Shown here in pieces: positions 24,914-34,824 of a DNA stretch of 64,000 nt (position 1 is its first letter; the number at the start of each line of letters is the position of its first letter). The notes under the pieces are model-generated. The model was not told the DNA's origin. It ran no database searches and was given only the letters and a program-made list of their open reading frames with translations. The DNA is from Rhodoferax sp. BAB1. Its GTDB lineage: Bacteria > Pseudomonadota > Gammaproteobacteria > Burkholderiales > Burkholderiaceae_C. The DNA lies in NCBI RefSeq assembly GCF_013334205.1, contig NZ_CP054424.1, positions 2,004,001-2,068,000 on the forward strand. Direction: 5' to 3'. Position numbers and translations under genes: made by a program.

Positions 24914-25858
24914 CTAGGGATTGTACCAAGTCAGTACTTGCCCCTGTCGCTCGACATGGCCCGCACCCACCTTGAGGTGGATGCGATGGCCACGGGTGGT
25001 GCAAGCGGCCAGCTGGTCCAGCAGTTCTTCCAGCTGGGCTGCGCTGGGCGCCGTGGCATGGGTGCTGCGCAGCCAGTGGCGCAGGACATTGGCCAGGCGT
25101 GCGCGGCTCAGCTCCTGCAGCCGAGCGATTTGCGGTGGCACCCCGACACGGACCAGGTCTTCGGCCGCCAGTTCATCCAGCAGACGCTGCGCCTGGGCCG
25201 CATGGGCCGCACTGCGGGCAAAGGTGTCACGAAAGTGCGGGAAGGCCGCCTCCAGCGCTGGCAACAGGCGGGCGCGGATGCGATTGCGTGTGTACTGTTC
25301 ATCCGCGTTGCTCGGATCCTCGATCCAGGAAATACCACGCGCACGCAGACTCTCGCGCAGCGCTGCCCCACTCACCTCCAGCAGGGGGCGGTAATAGTGG
25401 ATGCCGTCACGCTCCCACTGCGCCGGCATGGCGCTCAGGCCCGGCAGGCCGGCACCGCGGCTCAGGGCCAGCAGCAGCGTCTCGGCCTGGTCGTCGGCAT
25501 GCTGGGCCAGGGCGATGTGCCGGATCGGCGGCTGCGCTGCCTCGGCACCCTGGCGCAGGGCGGCGTAGCGTGCGCTGCGCGCCGCCTCTTCCGGACTCTG
25601 GCCGGGTGCGTGACGCGCATCGACCCTTAACACCTGCAGCGGCACACCCAGACGGGCACAGACCTCACGGCAATGCGACTCGAAATCGTCGGCGGCGGCC
25701 TGCAGGCCGTGATGGATGTGGATGGCGCTGACCTGGCCTGGCCACTTCTCGGCACAGGCCAGCAACAGGGCCATGGAATCGGCGCCGCCGCTGTAGGCCA
25801 CCGCCAGGGGCAGGCCGGGCTGGAAATCCTGCAACGCCTGGACCAGGCTGCGCGTCAT
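24914..25858 (-). CDS. tilS: tRNA(Ile)-lysidine synthase
   Basis: The 314-aa ATPase has the PP-loop motif SGGADS at residues 23-28 and the family region HHGLQAAADDFE plus QHADDQAETLLLALSRGAGLPGL. It converts C34 of tRNA-Ile(CAU) to lysidine. The protein is about 100 residues shorter than the E. coli enzyme, lacking most of the C-terminal domain; short forms are common in betaproteobacteria. It sits between accA and lysC, all on the minus strand. Confidence 0.94.
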   Translation of the reverse strand: MTRSLVQALQDFQPGLPLAVAYSGGADSMALLLACAEKWPGQVSAIHIHHGLQAAADDFESHCREVCARLGVPLQVLRVDARHAPGQSPEEAARSARYAALRQGAEAAQPPIRHIALAQHADDQAETLLLALSRGAGLPGLSAMPAQWERDGIHYYRPLLEVSGAALRESLRARGISWIEDPSNADEQYTRNRIRARLLPALEAAFPHFRDTFARSAAHAAQAQRLLDELAAEDLVRVGVPPQIARLQELSRARLANVLRHWLRSTHATAPSAAQLEELLDQLAACTTRGHRIHLKVGAGHVERQGQVLTWYNP

Positions 25859-25894
25859 GCGCGCACCTGCCGTCGGGCAGCGCAGGACAGGGGC

Positions 25895-26872
25895 TTACCT
25901 GCCGCTGGTCTTGGTGTCGGTGTAGCGGCCATAGCTCTGCAGGCGCTCGTAACGGCGCTCCAGCAGCTCCTTGACCTTGAGGTCGGCCACCTGTCGGTAG
26001 GCATCGACCAGGGCGCGCTTGAGGAAGGCCGCCATCTGCTTGGGATCACGGTGCGCGCCGCCCACGGGCTCGTTGACGATCTTGTCGACCAGACCCAGGG
26101 CCTTGAGGCGATGTGCCGTGATGCCCAGCGCCTCGGCCGCATCCTGCGCGCGCTCGGCGGTCTTCCAAAGGATGGAGGCGCAGCCCTCGGGGCTGATCAC
26201 CGAGTAGACCGAGTACTGCAGCATCAGCACCTGGTCCCCCACCGAGATGGCCAGCGCGCCACCGGAGCCGCCCTCGCCGATGATGGTGGTGATGATGGGC
26301 ACTTCCAGCTGCGCCATCTCGAAGATGTTGCGGCCGATGGCCTCGGACTGGCCGCGCTCCTCAGCATCGATGCCGGGGTAGGCGCCGGGTGTGTCGACGA
26401 AGGTGAAGACCGGCAGGCCGAACTTCTCGGCCGTCTTCATCAGGCGCAGGGCCTTGCGGTAACCCTCGGGCTTGCTCATGCCGAAGTTGCGCAGGCCGCG
26501 CTCCTTGGTGTCGCGGCCCTTTTGCTGGCCGATCACCATGCAGGCGGTGCCGTTGAAGCGCGCCAGGCCACCCACAATGCTCAGGTCGTCAGCGAAATGG
26601 CGGTCGCCGTGCATCTCGACAAAGTCGGTGAACAGCTCATTGACGTAATCGAGCGTGTAGGGGCGCTCGGGATGACGGGCGATCTTGGTGATCTGCCAGG
26701 GATTGAGGTCGCTGTAGACGTCCTTGGTCAGCTGCTGGCTCTTCTTGCTGAGCTGATCGATCTCTTCGCTGATGTCGACGGCGGATTCGGTCTGCACATA
26801 ACGCAGCTCTTCGATCTTGGCCTCGAGCTCGGCGATCGGCTGTTCGAAATCGAGAAATGTCTTCTTGGCCAT
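25895..26872 (-). CDS. accA: Acetyl-CoA carboxylase carboxyltransferase subunit alpha
   Basis: This 325-residue subunit begins [20 protein letters not shown]. It contains the crotonase-fold carboxyltransferase core with [25 protein letters not shown] motifs and [15 protein letters not shown]. With AccD it transfers the carboxyl group from biotin to acetyl-CoA in fatty-acid synthesis. The start at 26872 was chosen because the upstream in-frame extension lacks family similarity. Confidence 0.97.
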   Translation of the reverse strand: MAKKTFLDFEQPIAELEAKIEELRYVQTESAVDISEEIDQLSKKSQQLTKDVYSDLNPWQITKIARHPERPYTLDYVNELFTDFVEMHGDRHFADDLSIVGGLARFNGTACMVIGQQKGRDTKERGLRNFGMSKPEGYRKALRLMKTAEKFGLPVFTFVDTPGAYPGIDAEERGQSEAIGRNIFEMAQLEVPIITTIIGEGGSGGALAISVGDQVLMLQYSVYSVISPEGCASILWKTAERAQDAAEALGITAHRLKALGLVDKIVNEPVGGAHRDPKQMAAFLKRALVDAYRQVADLKVKELLERRYERLQSYGRYTDTKTSGR

Positions 26873-26923
26873 GGAGAAACTCCTTATTCTGTGTGCCCGC
26901 TCCCGAAGCCCGGGCCCCAAACG

Positions 26924-27568
26924 TCAATACTCGACCGGTATCGGATCGAGCGAGCGCCAAATATACCAAGTTGCGACGCTGCAAAACGGTGCCCAGGCGG
27001 CGGCCACCTCGCGGGCGTCGCTGCGGCTCACGGACTCGCCGGAGAAGTAGCTGCGGCTGATGCCGTTGATCAGGCCGACGTCGTCCAGCGGCAGCACATT
27101 GGGCCGCATCAGGTGGAAGATCAGGAACATCTCGGCCGTCCAGCGGCCGATGCCGCGGATCCCCACCAGTTCGGTGATGATGGCCTCGTCGTCCATGTCC
27201 TTCCAGGCCGGCGCCCGGATGGCACCGCTGTCGAAATGCAGGGCCAGGTCCACCAGGTACTCGACCTTGCGCGCGCTCAGGCCGGCGGCGCGCATGTCGT
27301 CCACCTTGAGCTTGAGCACATTGGCCGCCGTCATGCGCTTGGGCAGCTGGGTGAAGCGGTCCCACACCGTTTGCGCCGCCTTGACCGAGATCTGCTGGCC
27401 CACGATGCTGCGCGCCAGCGTGGTGAAGGCATCGCCCCGGGTCTGCAGGCAGGCATCACCATGCAGAGGGATGAGCCGCTTCATCACGCGGTCTTTCTTC
27501 ATCAGGTGCTTGCACGCCTCTTCCCAGTAGTCGGGCGTATACACCTTGGGGGCCAGGGCCGGGCTCAC
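26924..27568 (-). CDS. DNA-3-methyladenine glycosylase II-type (HhH-GPD) enzyme
   Basis: The 214-aa protein contains the helix-hairpin-helix [15 protein letters not shown] (about 134-148) and the catalytic aspartate in PLDDVGL (Asp163 by analogy with AlkA). [20 protein letters not shown] is the conserved first helix pair. It would excise alkylated purines in base-excision repair. Lacking the AlkA N-terminal TBP-like domain, it resembles the short AlkA/MAG1 group. It overlaps cysS by 4 bp and precedes accA. Confidence 0.9.
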   Translation of the reverse strand: MSPALAPKVYTPDYWEEACKHLMKKDRVMKRLIPLHGDACLQTRGDAFTTLARSIVGQQISVKAAQTVWDRFTQLPKRMTAANVLKLKVDDMRAAGLSARKVEYLVDLALHFDSGAIRAPAWKDMDDEAIITELVGIRGIGRWTAEMFLIFHLMRPNVLPLDDVGLINGISRSYFSGESVSRSDAREVAAAWAPFCSVATWYIWRSLDPIPVEY

Positions 27569-28941
27569 GACGCGGCCTCCCAGGTGGTGCCGACAGGCGA
27601 GTCCTTGAGCACGATGCCCTGCTCCAGCAGCGCCTTGCGGATGCGGTCGGCCTCGGCAAAGTCTTTCGCCTGCTTGGCCGCCGCGCGTTGTCCGATCAGG
27701 GTCTGGATGGCGACCTCGTCCAGTGTGGTGCCGGCCTTCAGGAAGGCCTCGGGATCATCCTGCAGCAGGCCCAGGCAAGCGCCCAGGGCCTTGAGCAGGC
27801 CGGCGAGTTGCGCCGAGCCCGTCTTGTTGACCTCGGTCGCCAGTTCGAACAGCACGGCCACCGCCTCGGGCGTGCCGAAGTCCTCATCCATCGCCGTCTT
27901 GAAACGCGCCGCGTGGGCATCCAGCCAGTCGATCGCCACGGTCGCCGGCTTGACAGCGTGCAAGGCGGTGTAGAGACGCTTGAGCGCGCCGCGCGCATCG
28001 TCCAGGTGTGCATCGCTGTAGTTCAGCGGGCTGCGGTAATGTGCGCGGATGATGAAGAAGCGCACCGTCTCCGGGTCGTACCTGGCTAGGATCTCGCGGA
28101 TGGTGAAGAAGTTGCCCAGGGACTTGGACATCTTCTCGTTGTCCACGCGCACGAAACCGTTGTGCATCCAGAACCTGGCCAGGGGCTGGCCGGTCGCACC
28201 CTCGCTCTGGGCGATCTCGTTCTCGTGGTGCGGGAACTGCAGGTCGGCGCCACCGCCATGGATGTCAAAGGTCTCGCCCAGCATCTCGCAGCTCATGGCC
28301 GAACACTCGATGTGCCAGCCCGGGCGGCCGGGACCATAGGCGCTGTCCCACTTGGCCTCGGCAGGTTCGCTCGGTTTGGCCGATTTCCACAGCACGAAGT
28401 CCAGCGGATCGTCCTTGCCATCGAGCACGGCCACGCGCTCACCGGCGCGCAACTCGTCCAGCGACTTGCCCGACAGCTTGCCGTAGCCCGCGAACTTGCG
28501 CACCGCGTAGTTCACGTCGCCGCTGCCGGCGCGATAGGCCAGGCCTTTTTGCTCCAGGGTGCCGATCAGGCTCAGCATCTGCGGCACGTACTCGGTGGCG
28601 CGCGGCTCGTGCGTGGGGCGCTCGATGCCCAGGGCGTCGGCGTCCTGGTGCAGGGCCTCGACCATACGATCGGTCAGGGAGCGGATGGTCTCGCCGTTGT
28701 CCAGCGCGCGCTTGATGATCTTGTCGTCGATGTCGGTGACGTTGCGGACATAGGTCACGCGCAGGTCACTGGCCTTGAGCCAGCGTTGCACCACGTCGAA
28801 GGCCACCATGGCACGGGCATGGCCCAGGTGGCACAGGTCGTAGACCGTCATGCCGCAGACGTACATGCGGACATGGCCGGTTTCGAGCGGGGTAAAGGGC
28901 TCCAGCGCACGCGACAGCGTGTTGTATATGCGCAGACTCAT
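27565..28941 (-). CDS. cysS: Cysteinyl-tRNA synthetase
   Basis: The 458-aa class I synthetase has the zinc-site cysteine in [11 protein letters not shown], the HIGH-type signature [12 protein letters not shown], the second zinc region [20 protein letters not shown] and KMSKSLGN. It charges tRNA-Cys in the cytosol. The short C-terminal anticodon-binding region is intact. The stop overlaps the downstream glycosylase start (ATGA-type), implying co-translation. Confidence 0.97.
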   Translation of the reverse strand: MSLRIYNTLSRALEPFTPLETGHVRMYVCGMTVYDLCHLGHARAMVAFDVVQRWLKASDLRVTYVRNVTDIDDKIIKRALDNGETIRSLTDRMVEALHQDADALGIERPTHEPRATEYVPQMLSLIGTLEQKGLAYRAGSGDVNYAVRKFAGYGKLSGKSLDELRAGERVAVLDGKDDPLDFVLWKSAKPSEPAEAKWDSAYGPGRPGWHIECSAMSCEMLGETFDIHGGGADLQFPHHENEIAQSEGATGQPLARFWMHNGFVRVDNEKMSKSLGNFFTIREILARYDPETVRFFIIRAHYRSPLNYSDAHLDDARGALKRLYTALHAVKPATVAIDWLDAHAARFKTAMDEDFGTPEAVAVLFELATEVNKTGSAQLAGLLKALGACLGLLQDDPEAFLKAGTTLDEVAIQTLIGQRAAAKQAKDFAEADRIRKALLEQGIVLKDSPVGTTWEAAS

Positions 28942-29074
28942 GGATCAATCAGAAACCGGCGCTCAGGGGCTGAGGCGCCGGCAGGGAACTAGGACGGGGG
29001 CTACAATCGAACGCAGTATAAAGCCCCGTCCAGCGTCCTTGGACCGGGTATGCCCCACCCCACGTACAGTCCCC

Positions 29075-29593
29075 ATGAAGCCCGGTCGCGCCCCTCTCCT
29101 AGCCCTGGCACGCCTGCTCACGCTGGCGGCGAGCCTGCATGCCGGCCTGGCTCTGGCCGATGAATACACAGACGTCAGCCAGATGCTGCGCGCCGGTCGA
29201 CTGGCCGAGGCCCTGGCACGGGTCGACCGCCACCTGGCCAGCAAGCCGCGCGACCCGCAGATGCGCTATTTCAAGGGTGTGATCCAGCGTGAATCGGGCC
29301 AATCGGCCGAGGCGCTGGCCACCTTCACCAAGCTGACCGAGGACTACCCGGAGTTGCCCGAACCCTACAACAGCCTGGCCGTCATCCACGCCGCGCAAGG
29401 CGACTTCGACAAGGCACGCGTCGCCCTGGAAATGGCCCTCCGTGCCAACCCGACTTATGCGACCGCGCACGAGAACCTGGGCGACCTCCATGCGCGGCTC
29501 GCCCGCCAGGCCTACTGCAAGGCCCTGCAGCTCGATGCCAGCAACAGCGGCCTGCAGTCCAAGCTGACGGCCTTGGGCGCCAGCTGTCCGTGA
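29075..29593 (+). CDS. Exported tetratricopeptide-repeat protein (first of two tandem paralogues)
   Basis: A 172-aa protein with a signal peptide ending around ALADEY (residue 28-30) and three to four TPR helices pairs (ADEYTDVSQMLRAGRLAEAL, then SPEFKGVIQRESGQSAEALA-type and PYNSLAVIHAAQGDFDKA repeats). Periplasmic protein-protein scaffold is the likely role. It is closely similar over most of its length to the next gene (29673) but stops before the C-terminal domain, so it looks like a tandem duplication product. A TACAAT -10-like box is at 29002-29007. Confidence 0.8.
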   Translation: MKPGRAPLLALARLLTLAASLHAGLALADEYTDVSQMLRAGRLAEALARVDRHLASKPRDPQMRYFKGVIQRESGQSAEALATFTKLTEDYPELPEPYNSLAVIHAAQGDFDKARVALEMALRANPTYATAHENLGDLHARLARQAYCKALQLDASNSGLQSKLTALGASCP

Positions 29594-29672
29594 TGGCCAT
29601 CGTTCGGGTGCGACCAAGCCCCTTGCCTCCCGTCTTTTGCCGGGACCTGTCCCCCTACAATGACTTCCGTTC

Positions 29673-30721
29673 ATGAAGCAAGGCCGCCTCTCTTCCTTTC
29701 TCTCGCTGCTGCCGGTTCGCCTGCTGGCCCTGGCCGCCTGCCTGACCCTGAATGCCGCCCATGCCGACGAGTACAGCGACGTGGCCCAGCTGCTGCGCGA
29801 GGGCAAATGGTCCGAGGCCAAGGTCCGGGTGGAGCGCCACCTCGCCGCCAAGCCGCGCGACCCCCAGATGCGCCTGTTCAGGGGGGTGATCCAGCGTGAG
29901 ACGGGCCGCCCGGCCGAGGCCATCGCCACCTTCACCCGCCTCAGCGAAGACCACCCCGAGCTGCCCGAGCCCTATAACAACCTGGCCGTCATCCACGCCG
30001 CCCAGGGTCAATACGACAAGGCCCGTATCGCTCTGGAAAAGGCCTTGCGCACCAACCCCAGCTACGCCACGGCACACGACAACCTGGCCGATGTCTATGC
30101 CCGCCTGGCCAGCCAGGCCTACAGCAAGGCGCTGCAGCTCGACGGCGCCCCCCAGCAAGCTGCCACCCCCGCCCGCCTGGCCCTGATCCGCGAACTCTCC
30201 ACCCCCCCGGCAACCAGGCGCGCCCGGTGCTGGCCGCAGCATCCAGCGCACCGGCCGCCAAGCCTGCCGCGCCGATGCCGACACCCGCCAAGCCGGTCAT
30301 CGTGGCCGCCGCACCGGCCCCGTCCAAGCCCGCCGTCGCCGTGCCCCCCGTGACGCCGCCACCCCCGGCCGTCATCGCCGATGGCAGCCGTGAGGTGGAA
30401 CTGGCCGTGCGCGCCTGGGCCCGCGCCTGGTCCGAAAAGAACATGGCGCAGTACCTGGCGGCCTACGACAAGAACTTCGAAACACCGGGCCAGCAAAGCC
30501 GTAGCGCCTGGGAACAGGACCGCAGGCTGCGCATCGTGGGCAAATCGCGCATCTCCGTCGACCTGCTGGAACTGCAAGTCAGCGCCAAGGGTAACCGTGC
30601 CGTGGCAAAATTCCGCCAGGACTACAAGGCTGACGCCCTGGCCATCCTGAGCCGCAAGACACTGGAGCTGGTCAAGACGGGGGATCGCTGGCTGATCGTC
30701 AAGGAATCCAGCGGCGGCTGA
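29673..30721 (+). pseudogene. Exported TPR protein with C-terminal NTF2-like domain, split by a C-tract frameshift
   Basis: The first frame (29673-30353) gives a signal peptide (AHADEY cleavage region) and TPR repeats closely matching the neighbour at 29075. After ELSTPP it turns into low-complexity Arg/Pro. The expected continuation, GNQARPVLAAASSAPAAKPA and then an NTF2-like domain (REVELAVRAWARAWSEKN to WLIVKESSGG), is in the -1 frame to 30721. The switch is at a run of seven C (30202-30208); one more C would restore a ~350-aa protein. It may be a sequencing error, a true mutation or slippage. A TACAAT box 12 bp before the ATG implies a nearly leaderless mRNA. Confidence 0.75.
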
Positions 30722-30773
30722 GAACCTGGCGTGCAGGCCTTGCGTCACTGCGCTGGACACATTCCGTATCGAC

Positions 30774-32066
30774 ATGAAACTAGGTTCTCGCCCTCTGCTG
30801 CTGCTCCTGGGTACCACCATCGTCCTCGTGGCGCTTGCCAGCGACCGTGGCGACCAGCCGCGTGGCGAGACCGTGGCGATGGTCGCTCCGCAGATGCCGA
30901 TGCAAGCAGCGCTCGTGCAGTCACCTGCGCTTGCGGCTGGGGCTCCTCAGGTCAATGGGGCTGCCGAGGCACGCCTGATCGAGGTTTATCGCCTGACCGG
31001 CGAGGGCCGCACACGCGAGGCGCTGCAGCGGGCCGAAACCCTGGTGCGCGACTTCCCCCATTTCCAGCTGGCCCAGCTGGTCTATGGCGACCTGCTGACC
31101 ACCCAGGTCCGTCCGGTGCGCGATTTCGGCGACGTGCCGCCGGCGCTGGCCACGGGCAACGCCGGCACCATCCTGGGCGAGTTGCGCCACGAATCGCAGA
31201 TGCGCCTCAAGGCCCTGCGTGAACGCCCGCCGGTCGGCGCCATCCCCTCGCAGTTCCTGGCACTGTCGCCACGCAACCGCCACGCCATCGCCATCGACGC
31301 CTCGCGCTCGCGCCTGTACCTGTTCGAGAACACACCGCAGCAGCTCAGGCTGGTGGCCGACTTCTACATCTCGGTCGGCAAATCGGGGATCGAAAAAATG
31401 GTCGAGGGCGATGCACGCACGCCGCTGGGCGTGTATTTCATCGTCAGCAACCTCGACCCGAAATCCCTCAGCGACTTCTACGGCTCCGGGGCGCTGCCCA
31501 TCAACTACCCCAACGTGCTCGACAGCAAGCGCGGCAAGACCGGCCGTGGCATCTGGCTGCACGGCACGCCACCCAACCAGTTTTCCCGCGCCCCTCTGGC
31601 CTCCGACGGCTGCGTGGTCCTGTCCAACCCCGACCTGGCGTTTCTCAGCCGCACGGTCGAGATCCGTACCACGCCGGTCGTCATCTCGCCGCGGCTGGAG
31701 TGGGTCGCGCCCCACAGCGTTCAGGCCCAGCGCAAGCCCTTTGAAGACGCGCTGGCTGCCTGGCGCAGCGCCAAGTCGCGCGGTGACGTGGACCAGCTGC
31801 TGCGCTTCTACACCCCCGATTTCAACAGCTACGGCAAGTCGCTGGCCGAGTGGGTTCCGGCCCTGCGCAGCGAAGTCGACAAGGCACGCGGCAAGCCCAT
31901 CCAGCTCAAGGACCTGTCCTATCTTCGCTGGACCGATGCCACCGACACCATGGTCGTGACCTTCGGCGAAGTGGCCGACGGCGAGCGCAGCGGGCCGACC
32001 AAACGCCAGTACTGGGTGCGCCAGGGCAGCGAATGGAAAATTTTCTTTGAAGGAATCATTGGATGA
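30774..32066 (+). CDS. L,D-transpeptidase (YkuD) with C-terminal NTF2-like domain
   Basis: The 430-aa protein has an N-terminal hydrophobic signal/anchor (about 6-22) and a TPR-like helical stretch (65-110). The YkuD catalytic domain follows (about 165-305), with the active-site pattern [18 protein letters not shown] (His263, Cys280). A C-terminal NTF2/Cds6-like domain (about 320-430) resembles the tail of the preceding gene. It should form or edit 3-3 cross-links in peptidoglycan, or attach proteins to it, in the periplasm. Its stop overlaps the next start (ATGA). Confidence 0.9.
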   Translation: MKLGSRPLLLLLGTTIVLVALASDRGDQPRGETVAMVAPQMPMQAALVQSPALAAGAPQVNGAAEARLIEVYRLTGEGRTREALQRAETLVRDFPHFQLAQLVYGDLLTTQVRPVRDFGDVPPALATGNAGTILGELRHESQMRLKALRERPPVGAIPSQFLALSPRNRHAIAIDASRSRLYLFENTPQQLRLVADFYISVGKSGIEKMVEGDARTPLGVYFIVSNLDPKSLSDFYGSGALPINYPNVLDSKRGKTGRGIWLHGTPPNQFSRAPLASDGCVVLSNPDLAFLSRTVEIRTTPVVISPRLEWVAPHSVQAQRKPFEDALAAWRSAKSRGDVDQLLRFYTPDFNSYGKSLAEWVPALRSEVDKARGKPIQLKDLSYLRWTDATDTMVVTFGEVADGERSGPTKRQYWVRQGSEWKIFFEGIIG

Positions 32067-32656
32067 GTCTGTCTCTCTACTCCGGGCTGCGTCGCGGCCT
32101 GCTGCTGGCCGGCGCCTGCCTGCTGTTCACCGGTGCCGTGCAGGCACAGGCCAAATCGCCGCGTGTCAAGCTGGCCACCAGCGCTGGTGACATCGTGATC
32201 GAACTGGAGGCCGCCAAGGCCCCCAAGACCGTCGAGAACTTCCTGGCCTACGTGCGCAAGGGCCACTACCAGGGCACGGTTTTCCACCGGGTCATCCCGG
32301 GTTTCATGATCCAGGGCGGCGGCTTTGATGCTGCCATGGCGCAGAAGCCCACCGAGAAACCGATCGAAAACGAAGCCAACAATGGCCTGAAGAACGACAA
32401 ATACACGCTCGCCATGGCGCGCACGCCGCATCCGCATTCGGCTTCCGCGCAGTTCTTCATCAACGTCGCTGACAACGCCTTCCTCAACCACACGGCGCCC
32501 ACCCAGCAAGGCTGGGGCTATGCCGTGTTCGGCAAGGTCGTCGAAGGCATGGAAATCGTCGACAAGATCAGCGCCGTGCCCACCGGCGACAAAGGGATGC
32601 ACCAGAACGTGCCCCAGACCCCCATCACCATCAACGCGGCCACCGTGCTGCCCTGA
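32063..32656 (+). CDS. Periplasmic cyclophilin-type peptidyl-prolyl isomerase
   Basis: The 197-aa protein has a signal peptide (cleavage near AVQAQA, residue 29-31). The cyclophilin core includes [16 protein letters not shown] and a truncated-loop [14 protein letters not shown] typical of the PpiA/PpiB bacterial group. It catalyses proline cis-trans isomerisation during periplasmic folding. It overlaps the L,D-transpeptidase gene by 4 bp and is followed 10 bp later by a cytoplasmic paralogue. Confidence 0.93.
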   Translation: MSLSLYSGLRRGLLLAGACLLFTGAVQAQAKSPRVKLATSAGDIVIELEAAKAPKTVENFLAYVRKGHYQGTVFHRVIPGFMIQGGGFDAAMAQKPTEKPIENEANNGLKNDKYTLAMARTPHPHSASAQFFINVADNAFLNHTAPTQQGWGYAVFGKVVEGMEIVDKISAVPTGDKGMHQNVPQTPITINAATVLP

Positions 32657-32666
32657 GAAAGCCACC

Positions 32667-33173
32667 ATGAGCAATCCCCACGTCGAACTCCACATCACCG
32701 GCCTCGGCACCATCAAGATCGAACTCGACGCTGCCAAGGCACCGAACAGCGTGGCCAACTTCCTGGCCTACGTGAACAAGGGCCACTATGACGGCACCGT
32801 CTTCCACCGCGTCATCCCCGGCTTCATGATCCAGGGCGGCGGCTTCGAAGCCGGCATGAACCAGAAACCCACCGACAAGCCCATCAACAATGAGGCCAAC
32901 AACGGCCTGAAGAACGACAAGTACACCCTGGCCATGGCACGCACGAACGACCCGCACTCGGCCACGGCACAGTTCTTCATCAACATCGCCGACAACGGCT
33001 TCCTGAACCACACCGCTCCCTCGGCCCAGGGCTGGGGCTACGCCGTGTTTGGCAAGGTCGTGGCCGGCACCGACGTGGTGGACAAGATCGCCGCCGTGAA
33101 AACCGGCCAGAAGGGTTTCCACGGCGATGTGCCCAAGGAGGACGTGGTGATCGAAAAGGCCGTGGCGCTCTGA
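32667..33173 (+). CDS. ppiB: Cytoplasmic cyclophilin-type peptidyl-prolyl isomerase
   Basis: The 168-aa protein starts [20 protein letters not shown] without a signal peptide. The core motifs [33 protein letters not shown] and [13 protein letters not shown] are intact. It is strongly similar to the exported paralogue just upstream, so the pair serves two compartments. The start at 32667 follows the upstream stop by 10 bp with a GAAAG-type ribosome site. Confidence 0.94.
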   Translation: MSNPHVELHITGLGTIKIELDAAKAPNSVANFLAYVNKGHYDGTVFHRVIPGFMIQGGGFEAGMNQKPTDKPINNEANNGLKNDKYTLAMARTNDPHSATAQFFINIADNGFLNHTAPSAQGWGYAVFGKVVAGTDVVDKIAAVKTGQKGFHGDVPKEDVVIEKAVAL

Positions 33174-33184
33174 CCTGTCCGCCC

Positions 33185-33994
33185 ATGCCATCGACCGCCC
33201 CCCGGTTCGCCGAGCTGCATGCCCCGGCGCACTGGCGGGTGGTCGATTTCATTTCCGACCTGCACCTGCAGGCGACTGAACCTCGTACCGCCCTGGCCTG
33301 GGAGCGCTATATGGCGCGGACCCAGGCCGATGCGGTTTTCATCCTGGGCGATCTGTTCGAAGTGTGGGTCGGTGATGACGGGCTGCAGGCCAGGGACGAA
33401 GAGGCCCGCTTCGAGCAACACTGCGTCGAGGTGATGAAAGCAACCGCCAGCCGATGCGCCGTGCACTTCATGCATGGCAACCGCGATTTCCTGCTCGGGT
33501 CCGCCGGCGCCCGCGCCGCCGGCTGCACCCTGCTGGACGATCCTTGCGTGCTGGTGTTTGGCGGACAGCGCTGGCTGCTGACCCACGGTGATGCGCTGTG
33601 CCTGGACGATGCCGACTACCTGCGCTTCCGCGCCCAGGTACGCACCGCCGACTGGCAGCAGGCCTTCCTGGCCAGGCCGCTGGCCGAACGCCGGGCCATC
33701 GCACGCGGCCTGCGCCAGCAAAGTGAGGACCGCAAGCAAAGCGGCATGGCCTACGCCGACGTCGATGCCACGATGACGCGCGACTGGCTGCGGACCGCCA
33801 GCGCGGACACCATGATCCATGGACACACGCACCAGCCGGCCGATCATGATCTGGGACAAGGCCAGCTTCGCCATGTGCTCAGCGACTGGGACGCTGCCGC
33901 CCGGCCGCCACGCGCCGAAGTGCTGCGTCTGCAACGGTCCGATCAGACGGGTGCCGTCCGGGTTCTGCGCCTGCCTGCCAGCGACGTCACCTGA
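33185..33994 (+). CDS. lpxH: UDP-2,3-diacylglucosamine diphosphatase
   Basis: The 269-aa calcineurin-like phosphoesterase carries the metal-binding set FISDLHL, GDLFEVWVGDD, HGNRDFLLG and HGHTHQPADH. LpxH hydrolyses UDP-2,3-diacylglucosamine to lipid X in lipid A synthesis at the inner membrane surface. ppiB-lpxH adjacency is common in this group. It ends 2 bp before the next start. Confidence 0.95.
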   Translation: MPSTAPRFAELHAPAHWRVVDFISDLHLQATEPRTALAWERYMARTQADAVFILGDLFEVWVGDDGLQARDEEARFEQHCVEVMKATASRCAVHFMHGNRDFLLGSAGARAAGCTLLDDPCVLVFGGQRWLLTHGDALCLDDADYLRFRAQVRTADWQQAFLARPLAERRAIARGLRQQSEDRKQSGMAYADVDATMTRDWLRTASADTMIHGHTHQPADHDLGQGQLRHVLSDWDAAARPPRAEVLRLQRSDQTGAVRVLRLPASDVT

Positions 33995-33996
33995 GC

Positions 33997-34803
33997 ATGT
34001 GGGCCTGGCTTGCCCGCTTCCGCAGGCGTGAGCGCCGGCCACGCCAGCATCTCCCTGACGCCCTCTGGCAGCAGACCCTGGCGGACTGCCATTTCCTGCA
34101 GGCGTGCTCTGCCCCCGAACTGACCAGGCTGCGCGAACTCAGCGCCCTCTTCCTCGAAGACAAGGAATTTCATGGTGCCCAGGGCCTGGTGATCACCGAT
34201 GCCATGGCGCTCACCATCGCCGCGCAAGCCTGCCTGCCGGTGCTGCACTTCGGCCCCGGGGACCAGCCGCTGCGCAGCTACGACGACTTCGTCGGCATCG
34301 TCGTGCACCCCGACGAAGTCGTGGCGCAGCGCGAGGTGGTGGACGAACACGGGGTGGTGCACCAGTATGAAGAAACCCTGGCGGGTGAAGCCATGCATCA
34401 GGGGCCGGTGATGCTGAGCTGGCGCGACGTGACATCGGCGTCCAGCGAGAGCGGCTACAACGTGGTGATCCACGAGTTCGTCCACAAGCTGGATTTGCGG
34501 GACGGCCAGGCTGACGGCTGCCCGCCCCTGCCGACGGGTTTCATGGGCCTGCCGACGGCCCGTGCGGCGCGCAGCCACTGGCTGAGCACACTGCAGCCAG
34601 CTTACGACGCATTCAGAGAGGCCGTCATCAAGGCCGAGCGCTTCGGCACAGAACCCACCTGGCTCGATCCCTATGGCGCCGAAGCCATCGACGAATTCTT
34701 CGCCGTGACCAGCGAAGCCTATTTTGTCAACCGCGAACGCTTCGGGCGTGAATTCGGTACCCTGCTGCCGCTCTTCGACGCTTATTACCGGCCCGGACAC
34801 TGA
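33997..34803 (+). CDS. mtfA: Zinc-dependent peptidase of the MtfA/M90 family
   Basis: The 268-aa soluble protein has the zinc motif HEFVHKLD (His159, Glu160, His163) and the downstream glutamate region EFFAVTSEAYF, as in MtfA. The E. coli protein binds the Mlc repressor and has aminopeptidase activity; whether that role holds here is unknown. It follows lpxH by 2 bp, probably in the same transcript, and is convergent with the DUF349 gene. Confidence 0.88.
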   Translation: MWAWLARFRRRERRPRQHLPDALWQQTLADCHFLQACSAPELTRLRELSALFLEDKEFHGAQGLVITDAMALTIAAQACLPVLHFGPGDQPLRSYDDFVGIVVHPDEVVAQREVVDEHGVVHQYEETLAGEAMHQGPVMLSWRDVTSASSESGYNVVIHEFVHKLDLRDGQADGCPPLPTGFMGLPTARAARSHWLSTLQPAYDAFREAVIKAERFGTEPTWLDPYGAEAIDEFFAVTSEAYFVNRERFGREFGTLLPLFDAYYRPGH

Positions 34804-34824
34804 GCGTCGGGCCCCGGCCCTTCG

